Source: Prostheceraeus crozeri
Taxonomy: Eukaryota; Platyhelminthes; Polycladida; Euryleptidae
Reading direction: 5' to 3'
DNA: 64,000 nucleotides
Assembly: GCA_907163375.1 (NCBI GenBank)
Contig: CAJQUW010015614.1
Location: forward strand, 62,001 to 126,000
The notes under the pieces were generated by a model. The model was not told the origin of the DNA and searched no databases. It worked only from the letters and a program-made list of their open reading frames with translations. The position numbers and the translations under genes were made by a program. Positions 19,701-29,991 of this stretch are shown here, piece by piece. Every line of letters begins with the position of its first letter. Position 1 is the first letter of the stretch.

Positions 19701-20694
19701 CTGCATATTAAAATTCTATTTAGAAATGGGCATGCTTCTAAAGTCAGTTCACCGCATTATCAAATTTAGACAGAAAGCCTTCCTCAAACCCTACATAGAT
19801 AGTAACAGTCAAAAACGTGCACTCGCCCAAAATAATTTTGAAAAGGATTTTTATAAATATAAGAATAATAGTCTATTCGGAAAGACCATGGAGGATGTTA
19901 GAAAACGTATGAATTACAAACTAGTCGTTGATGAACAAAAATATCACAAATTGACCTCATCACCTCTTTTCATTGATAGAGACATCATCGATGAGGATCT
20001 TGTAGGTGTTAAAATGATTAAATCAGAAGTTGAGTTGTGCAAACCCATCTATATTGGGCAAGCCGTTTTAGATTATTCCAAGCTTGAAATGTATCAACTC
20101 TTCTACAAAATATTAAAACCATGCCCTCTCGTAAAAGAGGTTCGCTTGCTGGGTGGTGATACAGATAGTTTCTTTTTAGGAATTACCACTCAAAAAGATT
20201 TAAATTTTAATGAAGTAGGTAAGTCATTAGAAATATATTTCGATACATCTAACTACAATCCCACTCATCCACTCTATTCCATACAGAATAAAGCCAAACT
20301 TGGTTGTTTTAAGGATGAAACAGCAGGAAAGGAAATAGATGAAATGATTCTCCTCCGTCCTAAAATGTATTCCATGAAACTAAAAGAATGTGCAGATAGT
20401 ATTAAGCGTGCTAAAGGTATATCAAAATCCATTGTTCATAAAATGAAACATCGGTCCTATAAGAAGGCCTATAAAAATAAAACTATAACGTTTGTCAATA
20501 TGACAATCTTAAAATCTCAAGTTCATACTGTGAAAACGTACACGTTCAAGAAACGAGCACTTTCAGCATGGGAGGATAAGAGGTGTTGGATAGGACATAA
20601 CACATCTCTTCCACATGGACATCCTGACACAAACATACCTCCACCCAAAAGAATAAAACTCACGCTACCACATTCAGGAGATGTATTGACATAA
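16722..20694 (+). CDS. polB: Protein-primed DNA polymerase B (Polinton)
   Basis: Replicates the element's linear DNA. The main frame holds two C2H2-like fingers near the N-terminus (CADCGHMF...H, CDLCPLSF...H), a third (CDRCIRSF...C), and an HNH-like CPKC...RDHDHITGKF...CSKC block. Exonuclease motifs: VIYADIECY (I), FHNFKGYDS (II), YLELD (III). Polymerase motifs: YDQNNLYG (A), KNNSLFGKTMED (B), GGDTDSFF (C). Two short introns with GT-AG ends (16725-16789 and 16851-16909) appear to precede it, with the first exon ending at the ATG at 16722-16724. The length, about 1,280 residues, is normal for Polintons with N-terminal extensions. The gene looks whole. It converges on the next gene over a shared AATAAA region (about 20845-20860). 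Confidence 0.95.
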
Positions 20695-20844
20695 TCAACT
20701 TTAACTCAGTATTTTGATGTTGCTTTTTGTAGATATACATGGTTGTTTTATGTATCGCATGAGATCGTTTCTTCCTTGTGAATATATGCCTACAGTCAGC
20801 CCATTCCCCCTATATCTGTGAAAAGACTTTTTCATATACATATT

Positions 20845-20860
20845 TTTATTTCAATAAACA
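20845..20860. terminator. Bidirectional poly(A) signals between convergent genes
   Basis: TTTTTATTTCAATAAACA reads AATAAA on the plus strand and AATAAA on the minus strand, so it can serve both the polymerase gene and the reverse gene that ends at 20874. Confidence 0.6.
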
Positions 20861-20873
20861 TATCACAATGACT

Positions 20874-22426
20874 TCACTTTGTTTTCCGAAACACTAAAGT
20901 TACGAGGGATTTAGTATCTTTCACATGGATACACTCTTGTAAACCATTGGTAATTTTGATAGCAATAGAGGGTATAGTTTGTTTGACGACGGGATGATAG
21001 AAAATAGATTCAAACATCTTCTCGACTATTCCATATGAAGCGTCTTTATCATGAATGAAATCACGTAAAATGTATTCTTTTTTCTCGCCAACAGAAATAG
21101 GTAAAATCAAATCACTTTGAATGTAAAGGTGTTGTTCATGTTTATCAAGTGTCATTGGTGTTTCTATACCAATCGTATGCGCAGCAGCAAACACAGTTTG
21201 TAGCATTGAAAAGCCAAAGAGTTTTTTTTCAAATTTTTACTCAATTGACATTGAATGTCATCACCCAGTTTCAGAACAACGCGTTGTTTTTCAATTGAAA
21301 ACGAAATGTGGTGTGTCTTTACATCATATTTACTTTTCATCACATGCTTCAACTTCTGTTGTATATAAGGATTTACTACATGAATGAAGCTTTCAACTGT
21401 ATGATATAGACGCGGCATTATATTGATAGCAACTTTAGATTCTTCATAAGACTGGTAAATTTTCTTGATGCGATCGCCATAGATGTCCACCCACCATTCA
21501 TCATTAACTGAATCAGCTTTAGTGTGATATTCATGAGAACCATACACCACACCGCTTCCAATAATAGGCGTATAATGTCTTACAAAATGACGCAAGGTTG
21601 GAGAGAAATAAACTGTAAGTTTGTCATTATATTTCTGAATAACCAACTTATTTTTGTCCGCCATAATTTTCTCTCCATACTTCTTACCCACAGTCTCATT
21701 CCATCGTTTTACTAACTCAATAAGTGATAAAGGTTGAACACCACGCTTTTTCAAAATGATGCGTTCTTCGCATTCTACAACATCTTCATCAAATATTTTA
21801 AATCTATAATGAAATTTGTTGATTCGAGTTGAATAAACTTTTTTAACATTTGCAGTAGCAATTGACGTTAGATGTAGTCCATGACCAAAACCAAGATGTG
21901 GATAGAATTCACTATCCAACCTCAGCGTAAGACCTTTAGTAAAAGAATGAAAGCGGAGGAACTGTCTCCCACTCCAATGATAGATAGTAAACTCATAAGC
22001 TTTCTGATTTTTATTCTTCATGATGGAAGTATTACCACTGTTGAATGCCTTAATAATTTTCTCATTCCCAAATGGCTCATAAGAATCTGATTTTATCTGA
22101 ATCCATTCATAGTTCCACTTTCCATCTGATGTTAAATTGTATGGGAACTGAAATGCATTATTCATCGTTATTCCATCATGGGTGCGAGGAGTCAATATCA
22201 TTTCTTCCAAATCATTCACATTCTGAATATTGCTATCATAGCAAATACTAGAAACGCCAACTTCCCATTCACCTTCTAAATGCAGTGGCCGATTTAATTC
22301 TACTCGATAGTCTGATGGTTTATTTTTGGGAAATTTATTCATAGAAGCATTACTGGGCAAGTAGATTAGAAACGAGTCCTTATTTTCACTTTCCATATTA
22401 TTCACATTGGAAAAATATATTAGCAT
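20874..22426 (-). pseudogene. Polinton WEVG-motif protein, copy 1 (damaged)
   Basis: Large conserved Polinton protein. The N-terminus has FLIYLPSNASMNKFPKNKPS and a GEWEVGVSSICY motif; such LPSN...WEVG heads occur on uncharacterised Polinton proteins of many animals, perhaps virion fibre- or vertex-like. The body is Tyr/Trp-rich with no membrane segment. It is related to the neighbour at 22436-23855, separated by 9 bases, so the pair arose by duplication. Damaged, with about one break. Confidence 0.7.
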
Positions 22427-22435
22427 ACTTTTGCA

Positions 22436-23855
22436 TTAACTCTTCATTCGGAAATGGAGTGTAATACTTGTCACAGCATCTTTATGAAAAGGAATCAACG
22501 CACCAGCATCATCATAAATGGCAATATCAATTTGTGGGATGTAGTTTGATTTCAGCTTTGTATAATGCACTTTCTTGAAAGTATGCTCAGATAAAATACT
22601 GCAGCTTTTTGGCTGGTATGGTATCATTGCTAGCAATGGAGCTTCAACATCTCCCACACGTACATCTTCACCAATATTGGAATATATCTGAAAATAGTTA
22701 ATACGACGCGATAGCGACATGTCTGCGCTAGCTTTGGTTACAGTACCACTTTTAAAGATATTTTGATCAAAACCCAAAATGTCCATTAGAGTTTTATCCA
22801 TAATTAGTTCAATACCTTTTCCATTTATAGTGAGAGACAAAGTACCTTCTTTTTCAGAAAATGAAATATGTTGCTCATTAATCACTTCATTTAAATAATC
22901 TACAACCAATTTAACCGAAGTAATAATGCGAGGCATCAACACTCTTGTTTCATGTAAGAAACCACCAAAAGGCTCTACACACTTTCTGTATAAAGATACG
23001 GCCCATTCTGTATCAAATTGATTTGACCTTTCACATGGTAAATGTTGCATATCAGATTTTCCATGAACAGCTGCAGAACGATGTCGTAAGAACTGATGAA
23101 AATCTTTTGAACAAACTAATACTAGATCATCATCATTTAATTTGCTTATTGCAATATGATTAGATGATTTAATATAAGTCAATGTTGCCACTTGTTTGTC
23201 ATCAACTCGAAGGAGATAATTAAATTTCTTCAATAATGTTTCAGGAGTCATGTTTGTCTTTCTTGGCTTAATCACAATCTTCTTCACCAACGTCTTCTCA
23301 TTTCTTGGAATAAGATCTACATAATAAGCTTCCTCTCGATATATTAACTGTTTATGACCACTTATGTGGTAATTAACGTTAAAATTATCATAGCTTGTTA
23401 AGGCGCTAGCGAGGTAGCCTAAATCATTTCTTAAACTTGGACTTAAACCAACAATCCAATCTTTCTCAACTACATGATGTACATAATTATAATCATCATT
23501 GTGCGGAGTAAATTGGACAATATGTTTACACGCTTTATTCAAGAAATCATATATAAACTTTTTACATGATAAGAGATCTTTCTTTGGCCACTGTGGAATG
23601 TATACTCGGCACCCCTTTTCACATTGATAAGCAGCTGTACGCCTCATATTAATAGTCATCACCTCATGATCAAAAAGTATAGACACAGTTGCTATAAACA
23701 AGTTGAGTGACACCCACTTCCCAATTCCCATTTAGCTGTTGTGCATGATCGATGGGAGTAGAAAAGAGTGCGGCTCGATTGCTAGTAAATCTCTTTGTAG
23801 CCGCATTGCTAAGCAAAATATGATAAAACGACATTTTTATATTGCTAATCTGCAA
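22436..23855 (-). pseudogene. Polinton WEVG-motif protein, copy 2 (damaged)
   Basis: Paralogue of the gene at 20874-22426. The N-terminal part has a diverged version of the head (LLSNAATKRFTSN...GNWEVGVTQLVY); the C-terminus ends in a segment with PQIDIAIYDDAGALIPF then SITLHF, the usual ending of this Polinton protein type. About one break. A promoter region shared with the plus-strand gene at 23870 is likely, since the two starts are only 15 bases apart. Confidence 0.7.
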
Positions 23856-23869
23856 CTTTGCATAACATC

Positions 23870-24226
23870 ATGAAGACTTGGATTTTGGACTCTCTACAAT
23901 ATATCAGAGTTGATCGTGATGGAAACGTACATTTCAAAAATTCTCATGGTCATACATCAAGAGGAATTACATTAACATGGCGACAATTTGTCAACCTCAA
24001 TGATATCATGAGGGATTTGGAATATTTTTAAACATTAAGATTCATCTCCTTGGGTGATCAAGTTTGGCTTCAACATTACAGAAATGAAATTCAAATCTAC
24101 CATTCTCATTCCGCAAACTGTTTCTCATTTCGCAAATACAATTGGGAGAAGTATAGAAGATACATACATCGCTCCATCATGACATTTATTCGTCGTGAGT
24201 TCATCGCCCTACTATGCAAATCTTAA
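23870..24226 (+). pseudogene. Small duplicated Polinton gene, copy 1 (damaged)
   Basis: Begins MKTWILDSLQYIRVDRDGNV and continues with a Trp/Arg-rich region related throughout to the frame at 24249. Both share LDSLQ.I..D.D.NV.FK, a WRHF/YRHF-like segment, IM.DL.YF and WEKY.R..HRSI. About one break. Function unknown; basic and aromatic, so it may bind nucleic acid. Confidence 0.55.
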
Positions 24227-24248
24227 TCAGATATGATTACCACGCACC

Positions 24249-24899
24249 ATGAGTTGGAAATTAGATTCCCTACAACGTATTGAAACGGATCATGATCGAA
24301 ACGTCTATTTCAAAGATTCAACTGGAAATGTGAGAAGAGAGTTTGTTTTATCTTATCGTCATTTTCAATCTCTACATCATATCATGAAGGACTTGAAATA
24401 CTTCTATATGAAAAGACATTCACGTATTGGAAATCGCATCTGGCTGCGCGTCAACAATCGGCGAATTCAACTCTATCATTCCCAACTTCATACTAACTTC
24501 ACATTTCATCAAGGTAGTTGGGAAAAGTATAAAAGGAAGGTACATCGCTCAATTTACTCATTCTTTCATCATGAAGCGCCATCGCTACACCATCGTCAAC
24601 ATTCTCCGTCGCTTCAGACTCTACACCAAAATCGATCTCACAACATTACGCCAACAGCTTCCAAACAGCAAGTATTACCCGGGCCGTCCTCAAATGTTAG
24701 TGGTGAAGATGAACAATTCACGGAATCTTCAACTCTTCCCAAATGGGACTGTACAGATTCTCGGCGCCCTTTCTCATTCATCGGCGCAGTCAATGCGCTT
24801 AGAGTTACAGAGACTACTACGTCGGATATGGAAGAGGGAGAGGTGTGTGATGTCGAATCTGACTGTGGACAATATGGTGATCTCTACTCAATTGAGTGA
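24249..24899 (+). CDS. Small duplicated Polinton gene, copy 2, overlapping the TBP-like gene
   Basis: 216-residue frame starting MSWKLDSLQRIETDHDRNVY. Residues 1-110 match the copy at 23870-24226; the tail (Ser/His-rich, then acidic) has no counterpart there and runs through the TBP-like gene in another frame for 329 bases. Only the first half is therefore well supported as protein; the second half may be a by-product of the overlap. Confidence 0.5.
   Translation: MSWKLDSLQRIETDHDRNVYFKDSTGNVRREFVLSYRHFQSLHHIMKDLKYFYMKRHSRIGNRIWLRVNNRRIQLYHSQLHTNFTFHQGSWEKYKRKVHRSIYSFFHHEAPSLHHRQHSPSLQTLHQNRSHNITPTASKQQVLPGPSSNVSGEDEQFTESSTLPKWDCTDSRRPFSFIGAVNALRVTETTTSDMEEGEVCDVESDCGQYGDLYSIE
24526..24533 (+). 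promoter_or_regulatory. Candidate TATA box of the TBP-like gene
   Basis: TATAAAAG, 37 bases before the ATG at 24571 and within the preceding frame. The paralogous stretch near 24155 reads TATAGAAG, so a TATA match arose, or was kept, only in the copy that sits before the TBP-like gene. Confidence 0.5.
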
Positions 24900-25116
24900 C
24901 AGTCTATCATTTTTGAAGATTCGTACCAGCAGTTACAGTTTGTGTTATGAACCCGAACTTTTTCCTGCAGCTCTCATTAGTTGTTGGTTGCCTGTGCATG
25001 TGGCAATCTTTCATAATAGTAAAGTGATCATTACTGGACTAAAATCTCATGAACAAGCAAATATGATCCTAGACTATCTCATTGAGTATGTACGTACCCA
25101 GCGGATTGTAAAATAA
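24571..25116 (+). CDS. TATA-binding-protein-like protein carried by the Polinton
   Basis: 181 residues from the ATG at 24571, the size of a TBP core. It has the two TBP repeats. Repeat 1 has YTIVNIL..., IDLTTLRQQLPNSKYYPGR, and LQLFPNGTVQILGALSHSSA, matching TBP's LKTIALRARNAEYNPKR and ALIFSSGKMVCTGAKSEEQ. Repeat 2 has LTVDNMVIST, then SSYSLCYEPELFPAALIS (TBP: FSSYEPELFPGLIY), and VAIFHNSKVIITGLKSHEQA. The phenylalanines before each NGT/NSK turn, the TBP residues that kink TATA DNA, are kept, as is the exact YEPELFP signature. It probably binds TATA boxes and could direct transcription from the element's own TATA promoters. The sequence is far from cellular TBP, so not a recent host copy. AATAAA overlaps the stop. 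It looks whole. Confidence 0.85.
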   Translation: MKRHRYTIVNILRRFRLYTKIDLTTLRQQLPNSKYYPGRPQMLVVKMNNSRNLQLFPNGTVQILGALSHSSAQSMRLELQRLLRRIWKRERCVMSNLTVDNMVISTQLSDSLSFLKIRTSSYSLCYEPELFPAALISCWLPVHVAIFHNSKVIITGLKSHEQANMILDYLIEYVRTQRIVK

Positions 25117-25142
25117 AAAACAATTTTTCCAACATGATGTTT

Positions 25143-25604
25143 TTATTTCAAATCATGATAGAACTTACAAATCATTTTTTCATTAGAGGATGGATTACAT
25201 GAAAAGTTTTGAATAACAGATGCAAATCGAGATACATGTAAACGTTTTAAGATGAAGTACAGTACAAAAGCACCACACGTTGATGAAAGTGGATGTTGTA
25301 GTATGCGTTCATTTCGCTGATATTGACGCGTATGTTTTCTCAACCACTGCTGTGTTGGTATATTTGGAGGTTGAGCAAGAGAGTCAAATAGTTCACCACG
25401 TCGGTCTTCTCCAATAAAGATCGCTTTCCAATGCTCACCGCCTAAATTCTGTGAATGAGTGTTTAGCACAATAAAGATGGGATAGTGATTTACTGCAGGT
25501 GGTAAGGTATCGAGTGAATAGACATTATCGAAAGCTTTCAACGTCGCTTCGTCTGCATTACGCTGCACTTTAGTCTTAATATCGTCAGCAGTCAACCAAC
25601 TCAT
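25143..25604 (-). CDS. Adenain-type cysteine protease (Polinton PRO)
   Basis: 153 residues, the size of Polinton/adenoviral maturation proteases (Ulp1-like fold), which process virion proteins. GEHWKAIFIG holds the catalytic His-Trp; ELFDS gives the acidic partner; SSTCGAFVLYF holds the catalytic Cys with the Gln of ILQHPLSS before it. The start (MSWLTADDI) meets the stop of the capsid gene at 25604, so the two genes abut. It looks whole. It is convergent with the TBP-like gene, 26 bases apart. Confidence 0.92.
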   Translation of the reverse strand: MSWLTADDIKTKVQRNADEATLKAFDNVYSLDTLPPAVNHYPIFIVLNTHSQNLGGEHWKAIFIGEDRRGELFDSLAQPPNIPTQQWLRKHTRQYQRNERILQHPLSSTCGAFVLYFILKRLHVSRFASVIQNFSCNPSSNEKMICKFYHDLK

Positions 25605-26870
25605 TAACGATTATACTGAAGAATCACGTCACGATACTTTGTAATTTCAATATTTGAATCGAAGACTGCATAAATTAATACATTGATCGTCTCAGGTAGT
25701 GTTCTTTTGAACGTCAAATCCAAACGAATATTATGAGGCACGTTCGCTTGACGATAGGGTGCACTAATATCGCTGTCAGCAGTCAAATCAAATGCATAAA
25801 TAGTATATCCACTCTTAAACTCTTTCATAGTCAGTCCGTTGGTATCATCCGTATTGTAAAAGCCAAAGACATCCATAAAATCAACATAACTGCGCATAAA
25901 TTGATCCGAAGCAAAATCTGGTTTGTAGGGTGGACCAGGATGACTCACACCATTAACACGTAAAGCAATTTCACTTAACTGATTGTGTTTAAAATTGAAA
26001 GGATTCTTCTTTATATTACCATTAAATGCATCATTTTCAACCATTGCCACCATGAGGAGCTTCGGTGCTTCCGATGGAAAGAGGCCATCTTTCATGAAAC
26101 TCTTTTGATCTTTCGGAATTGTAAAGGTGAGAAGCTTTGTATGCTGAACGGGGTAAATGGCATTTTGGCGGTTAAGACCTTCAGCATGCCCTCTAATGAC
26201 ACTTGGATTCGGTACTACTCGACGAATGTAAAGTGCAATATCTTCCACATGAATTCTAAAATTGTCAACTTTAGCAAATGCATTCAGCGCAAATTCAGGC
26301 TTATTCAATGTCAGCTTGAGTCGCATGCTGGTATTACAGAGTAAAAACTTTGACTGTCTAAAGAAGTCTAAATTCAGCGGACCATATAGCTGACATACTC
26401 TACTATCTTTAATCATAGCAGATCGCTTTACAAAGCCACTGTTTGTTTCAACATCAAATTTTCCTGCTTCATCTCTGTACCATCCCATGGCTTCCATATG
26501 ACTTTTTTGTGCTGCTGGATGAAACTGTGATACATGATTGAAATATGATTTATAGGGATAATCGCTTTGACCACCTTCCACCTGCTGCTCTCCAATCGTT
26601 AGAGAAACATCGCGAAGTAATGTAGTCAATGGTAAATTGTTCAGTCCAACTTTATGTGCATCGTCAATCTGCTTGCTGAATTCTAAACCTCAAATCAAGC
26701 ATCGCATAACTCAAATCTATGTAGTCATCACTACCACCAGGAATAACAAATTCAATGGGGCCAGCATTCTCAGCTGTTCGAGGATGATAATCTACAATAC
26801 TTGAACTAAGAATATCTGTCTGTATGGCTTGTTGATCGAACAAACAAAAACCGGAAGTTTTACACTCCAT
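25604..26870 (-). pseudogene. Polinton major capsid protein, double jelly-roll (damaged)
   Basis: Recognised by segments typical of Polinton major capsid proteins: an N-terminal GPIEFVIPGGSDDYIDLSYA, a central KKNPFNFKHNQLSEIALRVN, the SGYTIYAFDLT segment, and the end LPETINVLIYAVFDSNIEI. The family builds the icosahedral shell in related viruses. Expected size of about 420 residues is met. About one break. It lies between protease and basic core protein, the usual capsid cluster. Confidence 0.9.
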
Positions 26871-26872
26871 GA

Positions 26873-27334
26873 TTAGAAGTTATAGCAGCGTCGTCGTTTA
26901 GCGCCTGATGAATGATTAGAGCCTCTGCGACGTTTGCGTGAATGCCTTTTGACTGAAGATCGCACCTTACCAGCTCCGCGATGTTTCCTCCTTCCTTTTC
27001 TCATTCGTTTAGGTGATTTCTTTCCTTGAGTAACACCAGCAATGGTCTGCTTCAATGTTTTTAAACCGCGTTCCTTCCCACGATTCAACAAACTGCTCTT
27101 AAAACTTCTACCTCTGGAAAGATCACTAGCAACATCACCAGCAAAGCCAACGGCATTACTTAAAACATTTCGTTTTAAAGATCTACCGACATTGGATATG
27201 AGAGGTGCTACAACAGATTTCAGTGCACCAAGTATGCTACCTCCACGTTGGCGGCGAGCACCGATGTAAATTTGTCCTCCACCACTTACGTAGAGGGTCG
27301 TGAATAAAATGAGGCAGTTGGATTCATAGCTCAA
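26873..27334 (-). CDS. Basic capsid-associated/core protein
   Basis: 153 residues. Residues about 22-90 (YIGARRQRGGSILGALKSVV...GDVASDLSRG) match the Gly-rich/amphipathic type of small Polinton capsid protein that resembles adenovirus core or membrane-active proteins. The C-terminal 60 residues are Arg/Lys-rich (KRMRKGRRKHRG, KRHSRKRRRG), fit for DNA condensation. A GG following RQR and another GG-type site could be cleaved by the neighbouring protease. The initiation site is uncertain; a start nearer YIGARR is possible. Confidence 0.7.
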   Translation of the reverse strand: MSYESNCLILFTTLYVSGGGQIYIGARRQRGGSILGALKSVVAPLISNVGRSLKRNVLSNAVGFAGDVASDLSRGRSFKSSLLNRGKERGLKTLKQTIAGVTQGKKSPKRMRKGRRKHRGAGKVRSSVKRHSRKRRRGSNHSSGAKRRRCYNF

Positions 27335-27368
27335 ACCCTAAACATTGTTAGTTACAACTTTGCATGAA

Positions 27369-28635
27369 TCACTGTCGATCACTTAGATGAAAGATGTCGG
27401 CACGACGCATCCAAGAGTTCATACTTGAAGGATAACCAGTCCATTTAACAAGACACCATTCTTCACCTTGCCGTTTTTTACATCGAATGATTGACTCTAC
27501 CAAATATGTTTCACTTTCAGTGACTACCTCAATCTCATCGCGGTAAAAGCTACCCTCAATTTCTTCATTATCGTAATCTTTCAACTTGTAGGTGGTCGGA
27601 GAGTCTTTTTGATTAATCCTTGATACTGTAAATACCTCCTCTGTCCAATTCGGGAGGTACCCTTTAGCAAAAACACTTTTCACTTTTGAGATACGAACTT
27701 TATCGCCAATTTTCACATCACTTTTCACATGAGTGCGTTTACGTTGGAATGATTCGCGCACTTTATCTACATTGTCAGCATTTACATCTACTGGTCTGAG
27801 TCCAATAGAACGATGGATAGAGTGATTGTAGGCATGGAGTGTATCTTGTAGAACCTTTGTCCAATTTTGTGTCAAGTTGGCAGTAAAATGTCGCCACAAA
27901 CGATTTTTTAATATGCGATTAAAACGTTCAACGAGTGCAGCTTTATAAGCGCTCTTTACACTAAACAACTCAATGTCATGCCTCTCAAATAATCTTGTCA
28001 CATGCTGATTTTCAAACTCTTTTCCTTGATCACTCTGAATTCTTTTTGGAATGCGACCTTCTCGAAAAATTGTTTGGAATGCTTTTGCTACTCCTTTCCC
28101 TTCTTTAGTTTTTAAAGGTTGAGCCCACGCATAACGCGAGAAAATATCAATGACGGTTAAAATAAAATTATTGCCCGAGTTATGTTTTGAAATGGAGGCA
28201 ACATCGCACAAATCTGCTTGCCACTGTTCATCGATGTCATGAACAATATAATGGCGGGTGCGGTACTTCTTTTTCGCTTGTTTGTGGAGTGTATAGGTAG
28301 CCTGACCCTTTAACCATCGTTTCACTTGTGATTGTGGAAGACCACTCGCTTTTGATAATTTCTTGATAGATGCAAATCCTGCCGGATGTTTTTACATCAT
28401 AATAGATTGACTTCAAACGTTCAGTCGATGACGGCTGACTCTTTTTCCTCCTTCTCATCTTTTTTTTTCTTGCCTTTCTACATTTACAACAACTGCAGCA
28501 TTTAGCTTTAGCGGTTTTGCGATCGTGTTCACATTGCTTAGGGGTTTCATTATGAGAGCTGGCGCAGCAAGTGCAAGTGACAACGACATTCACCTCTGGC
28601 GGCTCATTACATGGCAAGCAACACATCTGCTTCAT
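27369..28635 (-). pseudogene. Retroviral-type integrase with chromodomain (Polinton INT; damaged)
   Basis: Catalyses insertion. The catalytic core is clear: HDIDEQWQADLCDV (first Asp), IQSDQGKEFEN (second Asp), and KAALVERFNRILK (Glu), followed by a HxxLGxRPxDV-like segment and an SH3-like region. The C-terminal EEWCLVKWTGYPSSMNSW is a chromodomain. The N-terminal region is very Cys-rich (CCLPCNEPP, CTCCASS, CCSCCKCRK) and then basic. About one break. It belongs to the Polinton c-integrase family, close to Ty3-type integrases. Confidence 0.92.
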
Positions 28636-28636
28636 A

Positions 28637-29329
28637 TTAATAGTCTGAGAACATGTATTTCCTAGGAGGAGCTGTTTTACGTTTTCCTTTTACCAGTTTT
28701 AGTGGCGATACAGATCTACGTCGAGTTCTTCCCCTTGTTTGCTTAGTGAGTGTGGGAGGGGATGTAGCAGGTGACGTCTTAAACCAATTTGTTGGCATTT
28801 TCATCGCCTGAAGCATTGGAGTAGTAGCCACTGTTGAATCAAGTTCTTTCAATGTCTCATTATTTAAAGCAAATTTTGGCACATTATGCTTTTTCAATAG
28901 TTTAAGAAAGTATGACCAACCAGGTGGAACATAGCCCTGACGGCGCTTTCTACGTGTCGCATACTGAATCAAGTCTTCATAACGTGAAGCATCAATCACT
29001 TTATTTTCATCTGTAATGATTTCTCCTCTATCATTTACATTGAGATGGGGTTCAATACTGTTGAAAAGAGATATGGCATGTGCGCGAGATGCTAAAGGTG
29101 TAGCAGTCGATACAGAGTCACGCATCTTATTCTTCAAGTTTTTCAATTGCTCAACAGTTTCCGATTGTAATAATACAGCACGATGTGGATCTTTGATGTG
29201 AACATTTTGCTGATAATCTATTTCTTTCCTATACATTTGATTTACAAGAGGTTGCTTTACTTGCTGCATGGCAGTCAATTGTACATATTCATCCTGAGGA
29301 ATAACAATCATGCGAGAATAAGAACTCAT
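28637..29329 (-). CDS. Conserved Polinton structural protein, 230 residues
   Basis: Starts MSSYSRMIVIPQDEYVQLTA; this xxIPxDEYxxL head is common on a conserved Polinton protein found near the ATPase. The middle has RYEDLIQYATRRKRRQGYVP and a PGWSYFLKLLKKH segment; the tail is basic and proline-rich (TRGRTRRRSVSPLKLVKGKR). Its start overlaps the stop of the ATPase gene by 4 bases. It is possibly one of the Polinton proteins known as PW or PX; I cannot say which. It looks whole. Confidence 0.7.
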   Translation of the reverse strand: MSSYSRMIVIPQDEYVQLTAMQQVKQPLVNQMYRKEIDYQQNVHIKDPHRAVLLQSETVEQLKNLKNKMRDSVSTATPLASRAHAISLFNSIEPHLNVNDRGEIITDENKVIDASRYEDLIQYATRRKRRQGYVPPGWSYFLKLLKKHNVPKFALNNETLKELDSTVATTPMLQAMKMPTNWFKTSPATSPPTLTKQTRGRTRRRSVSPLKLVKGKRKTAPPRKYMFSDY

Positions 29330-29991
29330 AGTTTGTAGATAATCATGGGAGTTTTCAAAATATCACTTCGAAATCTAAATTCTTCCGGACACTCTTGCGT
29401 AAAGTCAATGAATAAGTAACCGTATGGTTTTTCAGTAGCTGCTTGAAAAATTTCAATTAAAGCTTTTGATCCTCTGGGTGCAACTTGTCGCGCTAAAATT
29501 TCAAATTGACTTTTATCTCGCGGATTCTTGAAAATAGCATAATAGTGTGTATTCAGGTTTCGTGTACGAGCTTCTTTTCCATCAGGAAACAAATTTTGTG
29601 TAATATAGATGATAAAACACCTTTTATGGTGTGCTGCGCGAGTGAACATATCTGTAACATCTTTTGAATTCTTACTTTCTTTTAATAAATCATCCAATAC
29701 AACAACATCATTAGACTGAAGTTTATCCACTGGAATAATTCCTTCATGTCGAATAAAGTTGCGACTTTGCAATTCCTGAAACAGCGACGGTTGATAAATA
29801 CCATAACACCAAATCACTCGATTGATAGGTTCCTTAAACAACTCCCTTCTTTTATCCAATAAATTCAGCGTGAAAACAGTTTTACCTGCATGAGATGGAC
29901 CTGATACAGTCAGAACTTTATCACATTGAAGTCTGAAATCCATTTTATTACTTTGAGACTCAACATTTGCATAATTAACGCTTAGAGCCAA
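29326..29991 (-). CDS. FtsK/HerA-type packaging ATPase (Polinton ATP)
   Basis: 221 residues, standard for this family, which pumps DNA into capsids in related viruses. Walker A is GPSHAGKTVF; Walker B is DVVVLDDLL; a downstream IIYITQNLFPDGK carries the sensor glutamine seen in this ATPase group. The start overlaps the end of the 118-residue gene by 17 bases. It looks whole. Confidence 0.95.
   Translation of the reverse strand: MALSVNYANVESQSNKMDFRLQCDKVLTVSGPSHAGKTVFTLNLLDKRRELFKEPINRVIWCYGIYQPSLFQELQSRNFIRHEGIIPVDKLQSNDVVVLDDLLKESKNSKDVTDMFTRAAHHKRCFIIYITQNLFPDGKEARTRNLNTHYYAIFKNPRDKSQFEILARQVAPRGSKALIEIFQAATEKPYGYLFIDFTQECPEEFRFRSDILKTPMIIYKL

Noticed and set aside
20874-24899. Integration of the WEVG proteins with a retroviral envelope or fusogen
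   Set aside because: No signal peptide, furin site or membrane segment is visible.
28637-29329. Naming this gene definitely PW, PX or PY
   Set aside because: I can see it is a conserved Polinton protein but cannot match it to one label from sequence alone.
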